Shown here in pieces: positions 26,601 through 33,800 of a stretch of DNA of 44,372 bases. Below the pieces are notes generated by a model. That model saw only the letters and a program-made list of their open reading frames with translations, made no database searches and was not told the DNA's origin. A program made the position numbers and the translations under genes. Within the stretch, counting starts at the first letter, position 1, and each line of letters begins with the position of its first letter. Source of the DNA: Candidatus Aenigmatarchaeota archaeon (lineage in GTDB: Archaea; Aenigmatarchaeota; Aenigmatarchaeia; QMZP01; JAFGSV01); assembly GCA_016934325.1 (NCBI GenBank), contig JAFGSV010000012.1:1-44372 (forward strand). Reading direction: 5' to 3'.

Positions 26601-28898
26601 GATTCGGCCAGCGGGACCGGGATAGAACTGGTGAGGAGCAACCAATCGAGCGTGTCCGACAGCATCCTGAATTCCCAGTACCATGGCCTGTATCTCAGCC
26701 TCACGAACAACGTGACGGTCGATAACATCACCGCCCTTTATAACGTTTACGGGATCACGCTTTCCTCGAGCTTCAACAGCACGCTCACGAACAGCAACAT
26801 GAGCGGCAACGATTACAATTTCTACGTCTCAGGAACCGCAAACCGGCATTTCGACCACGTGATTGGCTACACCAACAAGGTAGACAATTCCTACAATATC
26901 CATTACAATTACTCCATATCCGACCACACCTTCGACACGACCAAAGCCCCGGACGCGGGGACCGTCGTCTGTGCGGCATGCGACAACGTAACCTATGAGG
27001 ACCTGGACCTGAGCCATCACAACCATGACGGCATCCTTTTCTTCAACACCAACAATTCGAGAATAGATAACATTGTCGCCAGCTATAACGACAACGGTAT
27101 CTCCCTATCCTCGGGCTCGAACAACACAATCACCGGCGTCACCGCAACCTCGAACAACAACGGCATCTCCCTTTCATCGAGCTCTAACAACACGGTCAGC
27201 GGCAGCACGATCTGGAACTGCTCCTCGGGCGGCTCTTACGCATGCGTTTACATCGATGAGTCGGACGGCAACGTCTTCAGCGGCAACAACATCAGCAGGA
27301 GCTCCGGCTACGGCATTTGGATACGCTCTTCCGGTTCCGGGGACCATTCGAGCCACAACGTCTTCAGGGACGCCGAGATGACAGACACCGACGGGACACC
27401 GGTCTTCCTGGACGACGCTTCCGGCTCGGCAAACCTTAACAACACGTTCCTGAACTACACCTACGGCAGCGAAACCGTCGATTCCGCGTCGCAGCTGCTG
27501 CGGAAATGGTACTATAGGGCCTACGTCAACGACACAGGAGGGTCGGACGTCCCGGACGCGTCAGTTCAGGCCTTCAACAGCACCAGCGCCATGATAGCGG
27601 GCCTGACGACGAACAGCACCGGCTGGACAGGAATAGGGCATCTGATTGATTATACCAACAGCGGCGGAGCTAGCCAGTATTATTCCAACTACAGCATCAA
27701 CGCCAGTGCCACGGGCTACCTTAACGGCTCCAACGAGCGCAACATCAGCGTCAGCTTGAACATGCTCGAGGACAACATCGAGCTCACGCCGGCAACTGCG
27801 CCCGTCATAACCGCTATCAACGTCTTCCCCGACAACCCTCTCACCATCCAGCCCCTCAACTGCTCGGTCAAGGCTTACGACGAACATTTCACGACATTAT
27901 ACGCCAACTTCACCTGGTATCAGAATAGCAGCGGAACCGTGGCCGCAGAGACCGACTACGACGTCACCGAGGTCGCCTTCGCCAACGACACGACCACCTA
28001 CACCAGCGTAAACGTCTCGGAATCGGACGAGAACCATACGAAAGACGTCGAGTGGACATGCCAGGTGACTGTCTATAATGCAGCGGGAGTCTACGGGGCG
28101 GACAACGGCACGGAGACCATCAACAACACGCCCCCGGACCAGGTTACCCTGACGACGCCTGCCGACGGCAGCAACACGACCGACGTAAGCCCGATGTTCA
28201 GCTGGGCGGCAGGCAACGACGACGACGGCGATTCCCTCAACTATACGATCAACATCACGTGCGTAAAAGGATGCTCCGATGATAATAGGGAGGGGGTGCT
28301 GATTGACGGCTCCGTGAACTGCAGCGATGGTTATTGCAACTACACGCCTTCGCAGGACTTCGGGTATTTCGGCGACGATAATTTCTACTATAACTGGTCC
28401 GTCAGGGCATTCGACGGCGAGCATTACGGCGCGTGGAGCGACACCTGGAATTTCACCCTGTACACTAACGTCACCATCACGCTTTATGTGAATGTCGTCG
28501 CGTTCGGCTCGATTTTCCCGGGGCTTAGCAATGACACGACCGACGACAGCCCCGTTCCCTTCAAGATCAGGAACGACGGCAACTGCTTCATAGACATCAA
28601 CATCTCGGCAGAAGACTTGCTGTGGGATACGCAGCCGAGCCCGTCAGACTTTTACAAGTACAAGATCGACAACGTCACGGGCGAGCAAGGGTCGCTAAAT
28701 TGGTCAAGCGATAACACTACGAAGACCTGGACCCCGATACCGCTCGTGAACGGATCGGCCATATCGTACCTAAACTACAGCGACGCGTCGGACGAGGCCG
28801 AGATAGAGATCCACATCGAGGTCCCATCGGGAGAAGGCGCTGGAGACAAGAGCTCCACCATATGGTTCACCGCAGGATACAACGAGGGGGGAACATGA
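17640..28898 (+). CDS. 3752-residue N-terminally anchored surface protein
   Basis: Order of parts: a cytoplasmic G-P-Y domain (residues 1-40, Y-G-P-Y-I-Y-K-S); one membrane helix (about 56-75) followed by P-T-G-M-I-I; a Pro/Glu/Thr-rich then sequon-rich stalk (about 150-380); a cadherin-like domain with D-P-D-G-D-E (about 429-520); a LamG-like jellyroll (about 913-1155); two near-identical Ig domains (about 1345-1550); two tandem Gly-rich beta-helix units of about 625 residues (1646-2270, 2271-2912); a NosD-like helix (about 2918-3280) ending in L-L-R-K-W-Y; Ig/FN3-like domains; and a C-terminal beta domain (about 3610-3752) like the small secreted proteins downstream. No C-terminal membrane helix is seen, so the C-terminus is outside. 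The stop overlaps the next start as ATGA. An adhesive or host-contact role is inference. Confidence 0.95.
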   Translation: MAYKRYIRKNGKVYGPYIYKSIRDENGNVRNIYVKKANKAQARNIGFTLQKIAKDNLVIVLAILLVSGSAFFLMQPTGMIIKEELTINTLAMKWAVNESAERTITLSGPPKSISASGVILGNGSVRIFAVKNGDRYLVYERTPIAVGSPFTGMAIADRDIGEQPDEQAGAEESQTPEEPPTTPEARELTETATEDAGKKEEPTREPSLEVTPSQEDQTDAEAQTSPAEEFPSESPTPPEDELNSQHPEETPIDEGLKQPEQEPLLKRPEPFHEENLTGGPEEPAGMIPKVTVPRPDENATMPEGDITVPNTNETRNVTESPVNITIPPENITNATMPEDNVTNISEPPANITLPEENITEENITKITNLTEPIPPAPTAYTVTFTDVCVETCTVAGFNETFTLIVEVEPGAQLFIESVTYAVAVPIEINEPPELIANIPDIRLYENGTTKIDLASYFSDPDGDELDYFAIQPYNITILTYGSKADIIPDSGFTGTASTFFYADDGINATPSNLVEITVAENVTTPQLQFNATNVTIEQTIQSEAVVGRPVMWTRHITLPNFTANLSVTLPRDADNITVTRTENQTARIVPADNMTVKASKVISVGDGEYEEEIQKKEEEIKVVMFEKEGEPAKPRYVRPSRLVVDSSLNETGLTIEEPVIELELTYYTDPPTKTEQNVSNITKQIVVSSETGYTDIKASSTLPTESPSTWVHLFWLVNGTKTEVPFNLTDTNNNTLPDLIEWTVPHTSNQTYEIEIIPVIKALHLDQDKALIDDVYEPVREQDDVWTYPIPDGNYLRVTFEQELDSTKDITIYARANRTSEIEVYTLNGTYVTAFTGIQQEAWHQVLLTNLSANESHDTFYLRILGYVEFDYIVDPLITEEQVATDANFIDVVAETGDMHYSHLNISDTPPYDNLVAYWSFDGDKENSLGFTAYDLTEYDNDGVGKNDAFVSSTTYFGSPCVFGDCAQFDGADDFINVSNPSPLNDMPNFSASVWFKFLNGTDGAVGSSSNQMYMYFFNKVGGIGRNGGWQFYVWVDAITSSNWHYLKAIVDYDTQDAVSQQAIGTTMYRDTWYMGTISFNGTWISMYLDGQEINYHLTNSKSAQGTRYSDSDNSLLIGNEAVLNRDMNGSLDEMMIFNTTLTDAQVLALYHNQSSRFKTTGKQQFDNQTYLNISSGNNKVNVTTYFESGWDSTVNLSVGYYDGSWSSTDPQTLTSGVNSTFDISASATNLTLNYTLIAGNSTSNPFYTPIMWNVSFHAYGEATTGPQITLYAPENTTYNSMFIDLNVSSSDTVDKWWYQYDGNGTNITFTPNTTFGAGGGDGARHIVVWANDSGGVESTAGENFTVDTTPPNVFLVAPANNTVNDTDLTPDFVFNTTDNRTGTMDCFLWMDNGTVYAYGRNSATANATSTKLAANVTLTVGNYWWWVNCSDAAGNMNTSVKRNMSVRNDPPSVFLVAPANNTLNTTDSTPDFVFNVTDAMSATLDCFLWLDNGTVAAYGRNSATPKDTATKIDANTTLENEDYWWWINCSDGPNSNVSETRNISIRDMGVPQLTIANPENNTYYTNVIEFEIVGDEALSFCLFTLSDWAVNYTMAQSDATHFTYTNESMNYKVHTAEFWCNDTSNNVNSTENVTFTLEFSIVNNWNCSSANDFDTVNCWTRNSVPVAGETVIFNGSGTGDCNVTNNTMPQNITVFRVDPGYTGTISFHPLFAKGDWTGNNDGTQLWNVTSDINISGGTGSKMLIWGDVRHIDFRGKVGNITDEGHGQEWRSLTGDITIGPSTILLGTDMGFQCLEGPGAESLNSGAHGGWNGASYGAKVYGNASAPTSLGSGSGYSCASGSGYKGASAIKLHADAGDITVNGGIDMAGSSGAFLYPRGAGGSIWLLGDVITGAGWLNASGGGNTNDDGAGGGRMRLEYGSSMSLTGVIKVSGGRGSQKSNYGCSGTLTFTNNTWLGDWTLTGNIGLLGGDFGDGETINVLGDFNTNGFNITIYGDCFGNNGNYKHSICFNTTDEGKGVWINASGNITIDAVTEVIGYKGGFPTLVGPGAHLNHGANHGGIGGGNTRPLYGSFMQPRSLGSGGGTATTGVLGGSALKLQSDSGTVRVDGSIDMYAIGGSPYARGAGGSIWLSGHNITGTGVLNTSVGKSTNDDGGGGGRIALTGDIVEFNGTILNMGGGGSGVDGSGGTVFINSSVSTITSMTILATGYDGGVIMFNDSLLKLSGTYYATGTNSDGDIYVNFTKCTSRFTGTFDPAYIYNGPDLCAGINVWNCTANYRFDNASCWTASAVPVHGDEVFFNATGNGDCNITNNTMPQNLTSFTVEQGYTGTIDFQPLFAKGDWTGNGDGTQLWNVTYDINVSGGSGSSLKTWGDYLHNLFFPAATGNITDEGHGQEWRSLRGDVIIGRLSFLDGIGLGFEEETGPGAQSFVSGETIWAGATHGGFGGRNQKDPYGNATAPTSLGSGGDNHNPQVTRGGSSIKLHAYDLLQVDGTIDMGAPDATLDEDSTGAGGSIWLNADNITGTGHLFAEGGGHCPSCALLAGGGGRVRLEYGSAMSFTGNISIIGGVVSYANYFGTAGTLTFTGNTWPGDWNVNGSFGLLGGDYGEGATLNVLGDFVLDDNQEIFIYGDCFGNNGSSKAYVCYNTTDDGRGVWLNASGDITIGSGSRIDGEGFGFPEYFIGPGSCGANKGSAHGGAGSSCTNTYGNEHAPLSLGSGGQYDSTRDRNAGGSAIKLQADSGTITMDGEIDMRAFCVGSAGCPSPGSIWLQAAAISGSGILNASGDDVGVAAYNAGGGRIALTSTGTVDFSGVINNKGGSYGAGSAGYGSGGTVYINASNEIVSSMNISVISGNGSVGTGYGGNITFVDHYFNLSGTYNATGKDGDGVITINYTDCGSVFDDATFDPAATYNYECLQTRCAALDKANTVYTQTANIIPDWDEDPCINISADNITYDGNGFWISNASQAGTGIYSDRINSTIKNSNVTMNDSASGTGIELVRSNQSSVSDSILNSQYHGLYLSLTNNVTVDNITALYNVYGITLSSSFNSTLTNSNMSGNDYNFYVSGTANRHFDHVIGYTNKVDNSYNIHYNYSISDHTFDTTKAPDAGTVVCAACDNVTYEDLDLSHHNHDGILFFNTNNSRIDNIVASYNDNGISLSSGSNNTITGVTATSNNNGISLSSSSNNTVSGSTIWNCSSGGSYACVYIDESDGNVFSGNNISRSSGYGIWIRSSGSGDHSSHNVFRDAEMTDTDGTPVFLDDASGSANLNNTFLNYTYGSETVDSASQLLRKWYYRAYVNDTGGSDVPDASVQAFNSTSAMIAGLTTNSTGWTGIGHLIDYTNSGGASQYYSNYSINASATGYLNGSNERNISVSLNMLEDNIELTPATAPVITAINVFPDNPLTIQPLNCSVKAYDEHFTTLYANFTWYQNSSGTVAAETDYDVTEVAFANDTTTYTSVNVSESDENHTKDVEWTCQVTVYNAAGVYGADNGTETINNTPPDQVTLTTPADGSNTTDVSPMFSWAAGNDDDGDSLNYTINITCVKGCSDDNREGVLIDGSVNCSDGYCNYTPSQDFGYFGDDNFYYNWSVRAFDGEHYGAWSDTWNFTLYTNVTITLYVNVVAFGSIFPGLSNDTTDDSPVPFKIRNDGNCFIDINISAEDLLWDTQPSPSDFYKYKIDNVTGEQGSLNWSSDNTTKTWTPIPLVNGSAISYLNYSDASDEAEIEIHIEVPSGEGAGDKSSTIWFTAGYNEGGT
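22575..24449 (+). repeat. Gly-rich beta-helix unit A of giant gene
   Basis: A unit of about 625 codons starts at W-N-C-S-S. It contains two subrepeats with G-D-W-T-G-N, G-D-C-F-G-N-N-G and G-A-G-G-S-I-W-L motifs. It is repeated as unit B with clear protein similarity and short stretches of near-identical DNA. Confidence 0.85.
24450..26375 (+). repeat. Gly-rich beta-helix unit B of giant gene
   Basis: Tandem copy of unit A, starting at W-N-C-T-A and keeping the same motif order and the same closing L-S-G-T-Y segment. The duplication is internal to one reading frame. Confidence 0.85.
27186..27353 (+). repeat. 168-bp dispersed repeat, copy in giant gene
   Basis: Aligned by eye without gaps to 31302-31469, it differs at about 8 of 168 bases, and the last 60 or so are identical. 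It encodes a stretch of NosD-like beta-helix. Confidence 0.85.
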
Positions 28899-29398
28899 AG
28901 AAGCTGATGATAAGCCCAGGGATAGTGATTGCGAACGCGCTGGTCATAGGACTGGCTGCGTTATCGTACCTGAGCCTGTACTACATACAGCCGTTATTCC
29001 CTCTTAACGGCGTGGTGACGGACGACAGGACCCCGACGTTCGCGTGGTCAGGGCAGGGCACAAGCTTTGAGCTGCTGATTGACGACGAGCCAGGCTTCAG
29101 TTCCCCGATGATTTTCGATGTGAAAGGGAACAGATACAGCATGGGCCAGGAGCTCGATTTCGGGACCTACTGGTGGAAGGTCAGGGTGCAGGGAGCGGAG
29201 AGCCGGGCCATGAGATTCGACCTGGTGTCGACTGTGGCCCTGTCGAGGCCCGATCCGGGCATGATCAGTAACACGGGCAACACGGCGCTGCTCGTGCACA
29301 GGGGTGGCCTGTCCGCCATAACGGGAGCGGTGACGCTTGGAGTAAACCAGACGCTGGACATAGGAGATGGAGAGGATGTCAAGGCAGAGCAGAAGTGA
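28895..29398 (+). CDS. Membrane-anchored Ig/FN3-like protein
   Basis: This 167-residue protein has a signal-anchor helix at about 7-30 and one extracellular Ig/FN3-like domain: R-T-P-T-F-A-W-S, F-E-L-L-I-D-D, and F-G-T-Y-W-W-K-V-R-V. A short Gly/Thr-rich tail follows. The ATG at 28895 overlaps the stop of the giant gene as ATGA, so translation is coupled and a partnership with the giant is plausible. No family was recognised. Confidence 0.8.
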   Translation: MKKLMISPGIVIANALVIGLAALSYLSLYYIQPLFPLNGVVTDDRTPTFAWSGQGTSFELLIDDEPGFSSPMIFDVKGNRYSMGQELDFGTYWWKVRVQGAESRAMRFDLVSTVALSRPDPGMISNTGNTALLVHRGGLSAITGAVTLGVNQTLDIGDGEDVKAEQK

Positions 29399-29402
29399 TG
29401 GG

Positions 29403-30617
29403 ATGATGAACGCCAAGCTGATATTGGCAGTCATGCTTGCGTTGCTGGCCTTCTCCGGCAGCGCAGGCCTTGCCAGCGCCCTCGGGGTCACCCCCGGCCG
29501 GACGACCGTAGACTTCGAGCCCGGCCTGGAGAAGAAGCTGAGCTTCACCATAACGAACAACGAGCACAAGAAGTTCGACGCATACATATACATTGAGGGA
29601 GACCTCAGCGAATACATAACGCTGGACCGCGACATACTGAGCTTCGAGGAGACGGACAACTCCAAGGGCGTCGAATACACGGTCAGGCTGCCGGAAAGGA
29701 TCGATACCCCGGGAGACCATTGGGCGAAGATAATAACGCTCGAGCTGCCGAAGGGGTTCTCCGAATCGGAAGGGAACATGCAGGTGACGGGAACCGTGGC
29801 AGTCATACACCAGCTCAGGGTGAAGGTGCCTTATCCGGGCAGGTACGTGCAGCTCGACCTGCTCGTTCAGGACGCCCCGCCGAACGAATCCGTCAGGTTC
29901 TTCGTCAAGCTGTACAACCTCGGCAAGGAGGACATCGCGAGCGCCCGGGCGACGATCCAGATCCTGGGGCCGACCAACGAGGTCATCGACACGATCGAGA
30001 CCGGCTCGACGGCCATCAAGTCGATGGAGAGGGGCGAGCTGACCGCCGCATGGAAGGCAGATGCGAACCCCGGGATGTACCACGCCGCCGTGACCGTCAG
30101 ATACGACGGCGAGATAGGGAAGGTGGAGAAGAACTTCTACGTGGGGAACATGCTCATCGAGGTCCTCGGCGTCTCCGTCAAGGACTTCAGGCTTGGCGGC
30201 GTCGCCAAGTTCGACATCCAGGCGGAGAGCATGTGGAACCAGCCCATCGAGGACGTGTACGCCCAGATGGTCATCAGCGACGCGAGCGACAACAAGGTGG
30301 CCGATTTCAAGTCCGCCTCGACGGACGTCGCGCCTTATGAGAGGACCCATCTGTACGCTTACTGGGATACCGAGGGCGTCAACGAGGGAGACTATGTCGC
30401 CAGGCTGACCCTGAACTACGCTGGCCGCACGGTCGAAAGGGAGCTCAAGACCAAGGTCGGCCTCGAATCCATAATAACCGAGATCGTCGGCGTTAGCGTG
30501 GGAGCCGTCACGGGCGAGGGGAGCGCGACCGATCAGAGCATGATAATGATCCTCGTCGTGGCCCTCATATCTATAAACCTGGCGTGGTTCATGTATTTCA
30601 GGAAGAGGATAAGGTGA
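29403..30617 (+). CDS. Secreted multi-Ig membrane protein, paralogue 1
   Basis: This 404-residue protein has a signal peptide (about 1-26, ending L-A-S-A), then three or more Ig-like beta-sandwich domains and a C-terminal membrane helix (about 377-397) with a short basic tail. The first domain starts L-G-V-T-P-G-R-T-T-V-D-F-E-P-G, a pattern recalling chaperone-like or NEW3-type Ig domains. A conserved P-Y-P-G-R-Y-V marks the second. It is paralogous to the gene at 36258. Two ATG codons (29403, 29406) open the frame. It sits in the giant operon, 4 bases after the previous gene. A role in helping surface proteins fold or assemble is inference. Confidence 0.82.
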   Translation: MMNAKLILAVMLALLAFSGSAGLASALGVTPGRTTVDFEPGLEKKLSFTITNNEHKKFDAYIYIEGDLSEYITLDRDILSFEETDNSKGVEYTVRLPERIDTPGDHWAKIITLELPKGFSESEGNMQVTGTVAVIHQLRVKVPYPGRYVQLDLLVQDAPPNESVRFFVKLYNLGKEDIASARATIQILGPTNEVIDTIETGSTAIKSMERGELTAAWKADANPGMYHAAVTVRYDGEIGKVEKNFYVGNMLIEVLGVSVKDFRLGGVAKFDIQAESMWNQPIEDVYAQMVISDASDNKVADFKSASTDVAPYERTHLYAYWDTEGVNEGDYVARLTLNYAGRTVERELKTKVGLESIITEIVGVSVGAVTGEGSATDQSMIMILVVALISINLAWFMYFRKRIR

Positions 30618-30619
30618 AA

Positions 30620-30790
30620 ATGGCATACGAGAGATACGTCAAGAGGAACGGGAAGAGGTACGGGCCCTACGTATACAGGAGCTGCAGGGACGAGAACGGC
30701 AAGGTGAAGTCCGTGTTCGTGAAGAAAGGGAAACCGGCTGGCCCGAAGAAGGGAAGGCTCCGCTTCCTGGGCAAATTTAATAGCATATAG
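30620..30790 (+). CDS. 56-residue stand-alone G-P-Y domain protein
   Basis: It begins M-A-Y-E-R-Y-V-K-R-N-G-K-R-Y-G-P-Y, nearly the same as the first 40 residues of the giant at 17640. It is basic and has no membrane helix, so it is probably cytoplasmic. The motif recalls the DUF6788-like G-P-Y-Y-Y pattern found in small archaeal and bacterial proteins. The ATG follows the previous stop by 2 bases. It is the last gene of the giant operon. It could interact with the giant's inner end or bind nucleic acid; neither is shown. Confidence 0.75.
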   Translation: MAYERYVKRNGKRYGPYVYRSCRDENGKVKSVFVKKGKPAGPKKGRLRFLGKFNSI

Positions 30791-30809
30791 TATACATATT
30801 AATTAACAT

Positions 30810-33800
30810 ATGCTTACGAAGTCCTGTTTCCTGCTGTTGGCATTCGCTGCCCTCGCCTTGCTTGCCAGTTCAGGCCCCGCCGGGGCCGCCGTCGAGGTTT
30901 CTTCTTGCATGGAGCTCGCTTCGGCGGACACCACCTATATTCTCAACAGGAGCCTCGTTAACGAGAACGTCACGGATGAGGGTGGGTGGTGCATGGGCAT
31001 CACCGCCGGCAACGTGACGCTGGACTGCCAGGGGCACGCCATAGCCAACGGCACCCTCGAGATATCAGGCATCTATTCCAACATGACCGGCACGACCATC
31101 ATGAACTGCAACGTTAGCATGTCCGGCTCTTCGGGAGGGTACGGGATAGAGCTCAGCAGCTCGGACGGTTCATCGATAATCAACAACATGCTGAACGGCC
31201 AGAATTACGGATTGTTGCTGACATCTTCAGACGATACAAGTATAGAGAACAACACGGCAAGCTCTAATACCGGTTACGGGATTATCCTGTCCTCTAGCTC
31301 GAACAACACGGTCACCGGGAACACGATCTGGAACTGCTCCTCGGGCGGCTCTTTCGCCTGCGTTTACATCGACGAGTCGGACGGCAACGTCTTCAGCGGC
31401 AATAACATAAGCAGGAGCTCCGGCTACGGCATTTGGATACGCTCTTCCGGTTCCGGGGACCATTCGAGCAACAACATATTCATGAATACCAACATGACGG
31501 AAATTGGAGGGACAGGAGTGCTCCTGGATGACGATGGCCTCAGCGAGAACGTGAACAATACTTACCTCAACTTCACCTACGGCAACGAGACCGTCGAAAC
31601 CAGATCGCAGCTAATCAGGAGATGGCACTACAGGGCTCTCGTGACGCTTCCAAGCGGGGTCTCGGCCCCCGGCGTGGCCGTGCAAGCCTATAACAGCAGC
31701 GGGGCGCTGATAGAGAACATGACGTCCGGCGTCACCGGATGGACAGCCATCGGCTCGCTGATAGATTACGTCAACAGCGGCGGGAGCAAGTATTCCTACT
31801 CTAACTATACCGTAAACGTGACGCGCCGGGGCTTCATTCCGGGTACCGAGACTTACAACGTTTCGGCGACCTTCAGCAACATTAGCGATGTCATCTCCAT
31901 GGGGAGATTCTATTCCTTCATTGAGAACAGTTCGCTGAGCAGCTCCACGTGGTCGCTGGCGGTCGCCGACCTGGACAACGACGGCTATCTCGATTACATA
32001 GCGGGGAATTTCAACCAGCAGAACAGCATATATATGAACAACGGGCTTGGTTCGTTCACCAATACCGAAAACTCGGATGAGAGCGATGCGACGTACTCGA
32101 TAGCCGCGGCGGACCTCAATAACGACGGATATATTGATTATATCGCTGGCAATTACGGCCAGCCAAACAGGGTATATCTTAACGATGGCAGCGGCAGCTT
32201 CATTCTCCACGAGAACAGCACCGAGAGCAACAACACGCGATCGATTGCCATCGCCGACCTGGACAACGACGGATACGTGGATTACATCGAAGGGAACTCA
32301 AACCAGAAGAACTGCATTTATATAAACAACGGTTCAGGCAACTTCGCTCTGCTCGAAACGAGCGCGGAGAGCGAGGGCACTTTCGCCCTGGCCATCGGGG
32401 ACCTGAACGGTGACGGTTACCCGGATTACATCAGCGGGAACTATAACCAGCAGAACAGGATATACATCAACAACGGGTCCGGGCACTTCACGTCGCTCGA
32501 GACGAGCGCGGAGAGCGACACGACCAGATCCATAGCCATCGCAGACCTGGACAACGACGGCAATCCGGATTACATCGCCGGCAACGAGCCGAGCCCGAAC
32601 GGCCATGACAGGGCCTACATCAACAACGGGAGCGGGCATTTCACCCTCAATTACACCAGCTTGTCGCAGTCCGCGACCTACGGGCTTGCCATACTGGACA
32701 TCAATCACGACGGGCACCTTGATTACATAGCCGCGAGCGTCGGTCCCGCGAAGAACAGGATATACCTGAGCGACGGCCTGTCCAATTTCACCTTGTACGA
32801 GAGTTCGGAGAAGAAGAACTCCACCTACAGCGTTGCCGTTGGCGATTTCGACAGGGATGGCGACCTGGATTACATTGGAGGGAATAGCGGGGAGAACAAC
32901 CTGTACTTCAACAACCGGGACGGCAGCGATTACGTAATAATACTGATCAAGGCGGCAAGCCCGTACATTAACAGGGACGCGATCGGCACGAGGGTCTATG
33001 CCAGCCTCGGGGGCACCCCCGTCGGTTACCGGGATGTCACCGCCGCAGACTCCTCCCGGGACGGGGCTCTGGAGCTGCATTTCGGGCTGGCGAGCGGGAG
33101 CACGTACGACATAAACGCGACCTTCGCCACCGGGAAGATGGTTAGCTGCAGCGTAGCGCCCCCCATCAACTTCACCATGTTCGAGAACGGTACCTCGACG
33201 AACGGCGCGGGCTGCTACGTGGTCGACTTCCCCCCTCAGATTCTGCTCATGGCTCCAAGCGACAATACCGCGACCATGGACATGGACATCAATTTCAGCT
33301 GCGGATTCTCCGACGACAACATGCTCACGAACGTGGCGATTTATGTCTGGAACAGCACGAGCGACGTCTATTACTACGACACGAAGGCCGTCTCCGGCAC
33401 GTCGAACCAGAGCGACTGGACGCTGCTGTCGATGACCCCCGACCTTTACATGTGGAACTGCCTGGTGTCCGATAACGCGTCGAAGGTAAACCAGCAGCCC
33501 GTCAATTACAGCCTCAGAATCGTCATCAAGAACAGCCTCTACCTCAAGCTCGTCCTGAACAACACGGACAGCACGGTATACATACCCGGAGTAGGCGAGC
33601 AGAATTCGAGCACACTCCCCTACCAGTTCTATGGGAGCCCCGAGCACTATTACCTCGCGTCTTACCTCGGCAACGCGCTGTCCGGCCTGGTCTTCAGCAT
33701 GAGGATCCCGAGGGGCATCTCCGTTGGCAGGAACGCGAGCGAAGGGACCCATTACATCGCCGTTGAACAGTACATGGACGACAGCAGGGTGTTCCTGGTC

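Noticed and set aside
29379-30626. 415-codon minus-strand frame opposite the multi-Ig gene
   Set aside because: Same length as the real gene on the plus strand, composition typical of antisense, and no motif.
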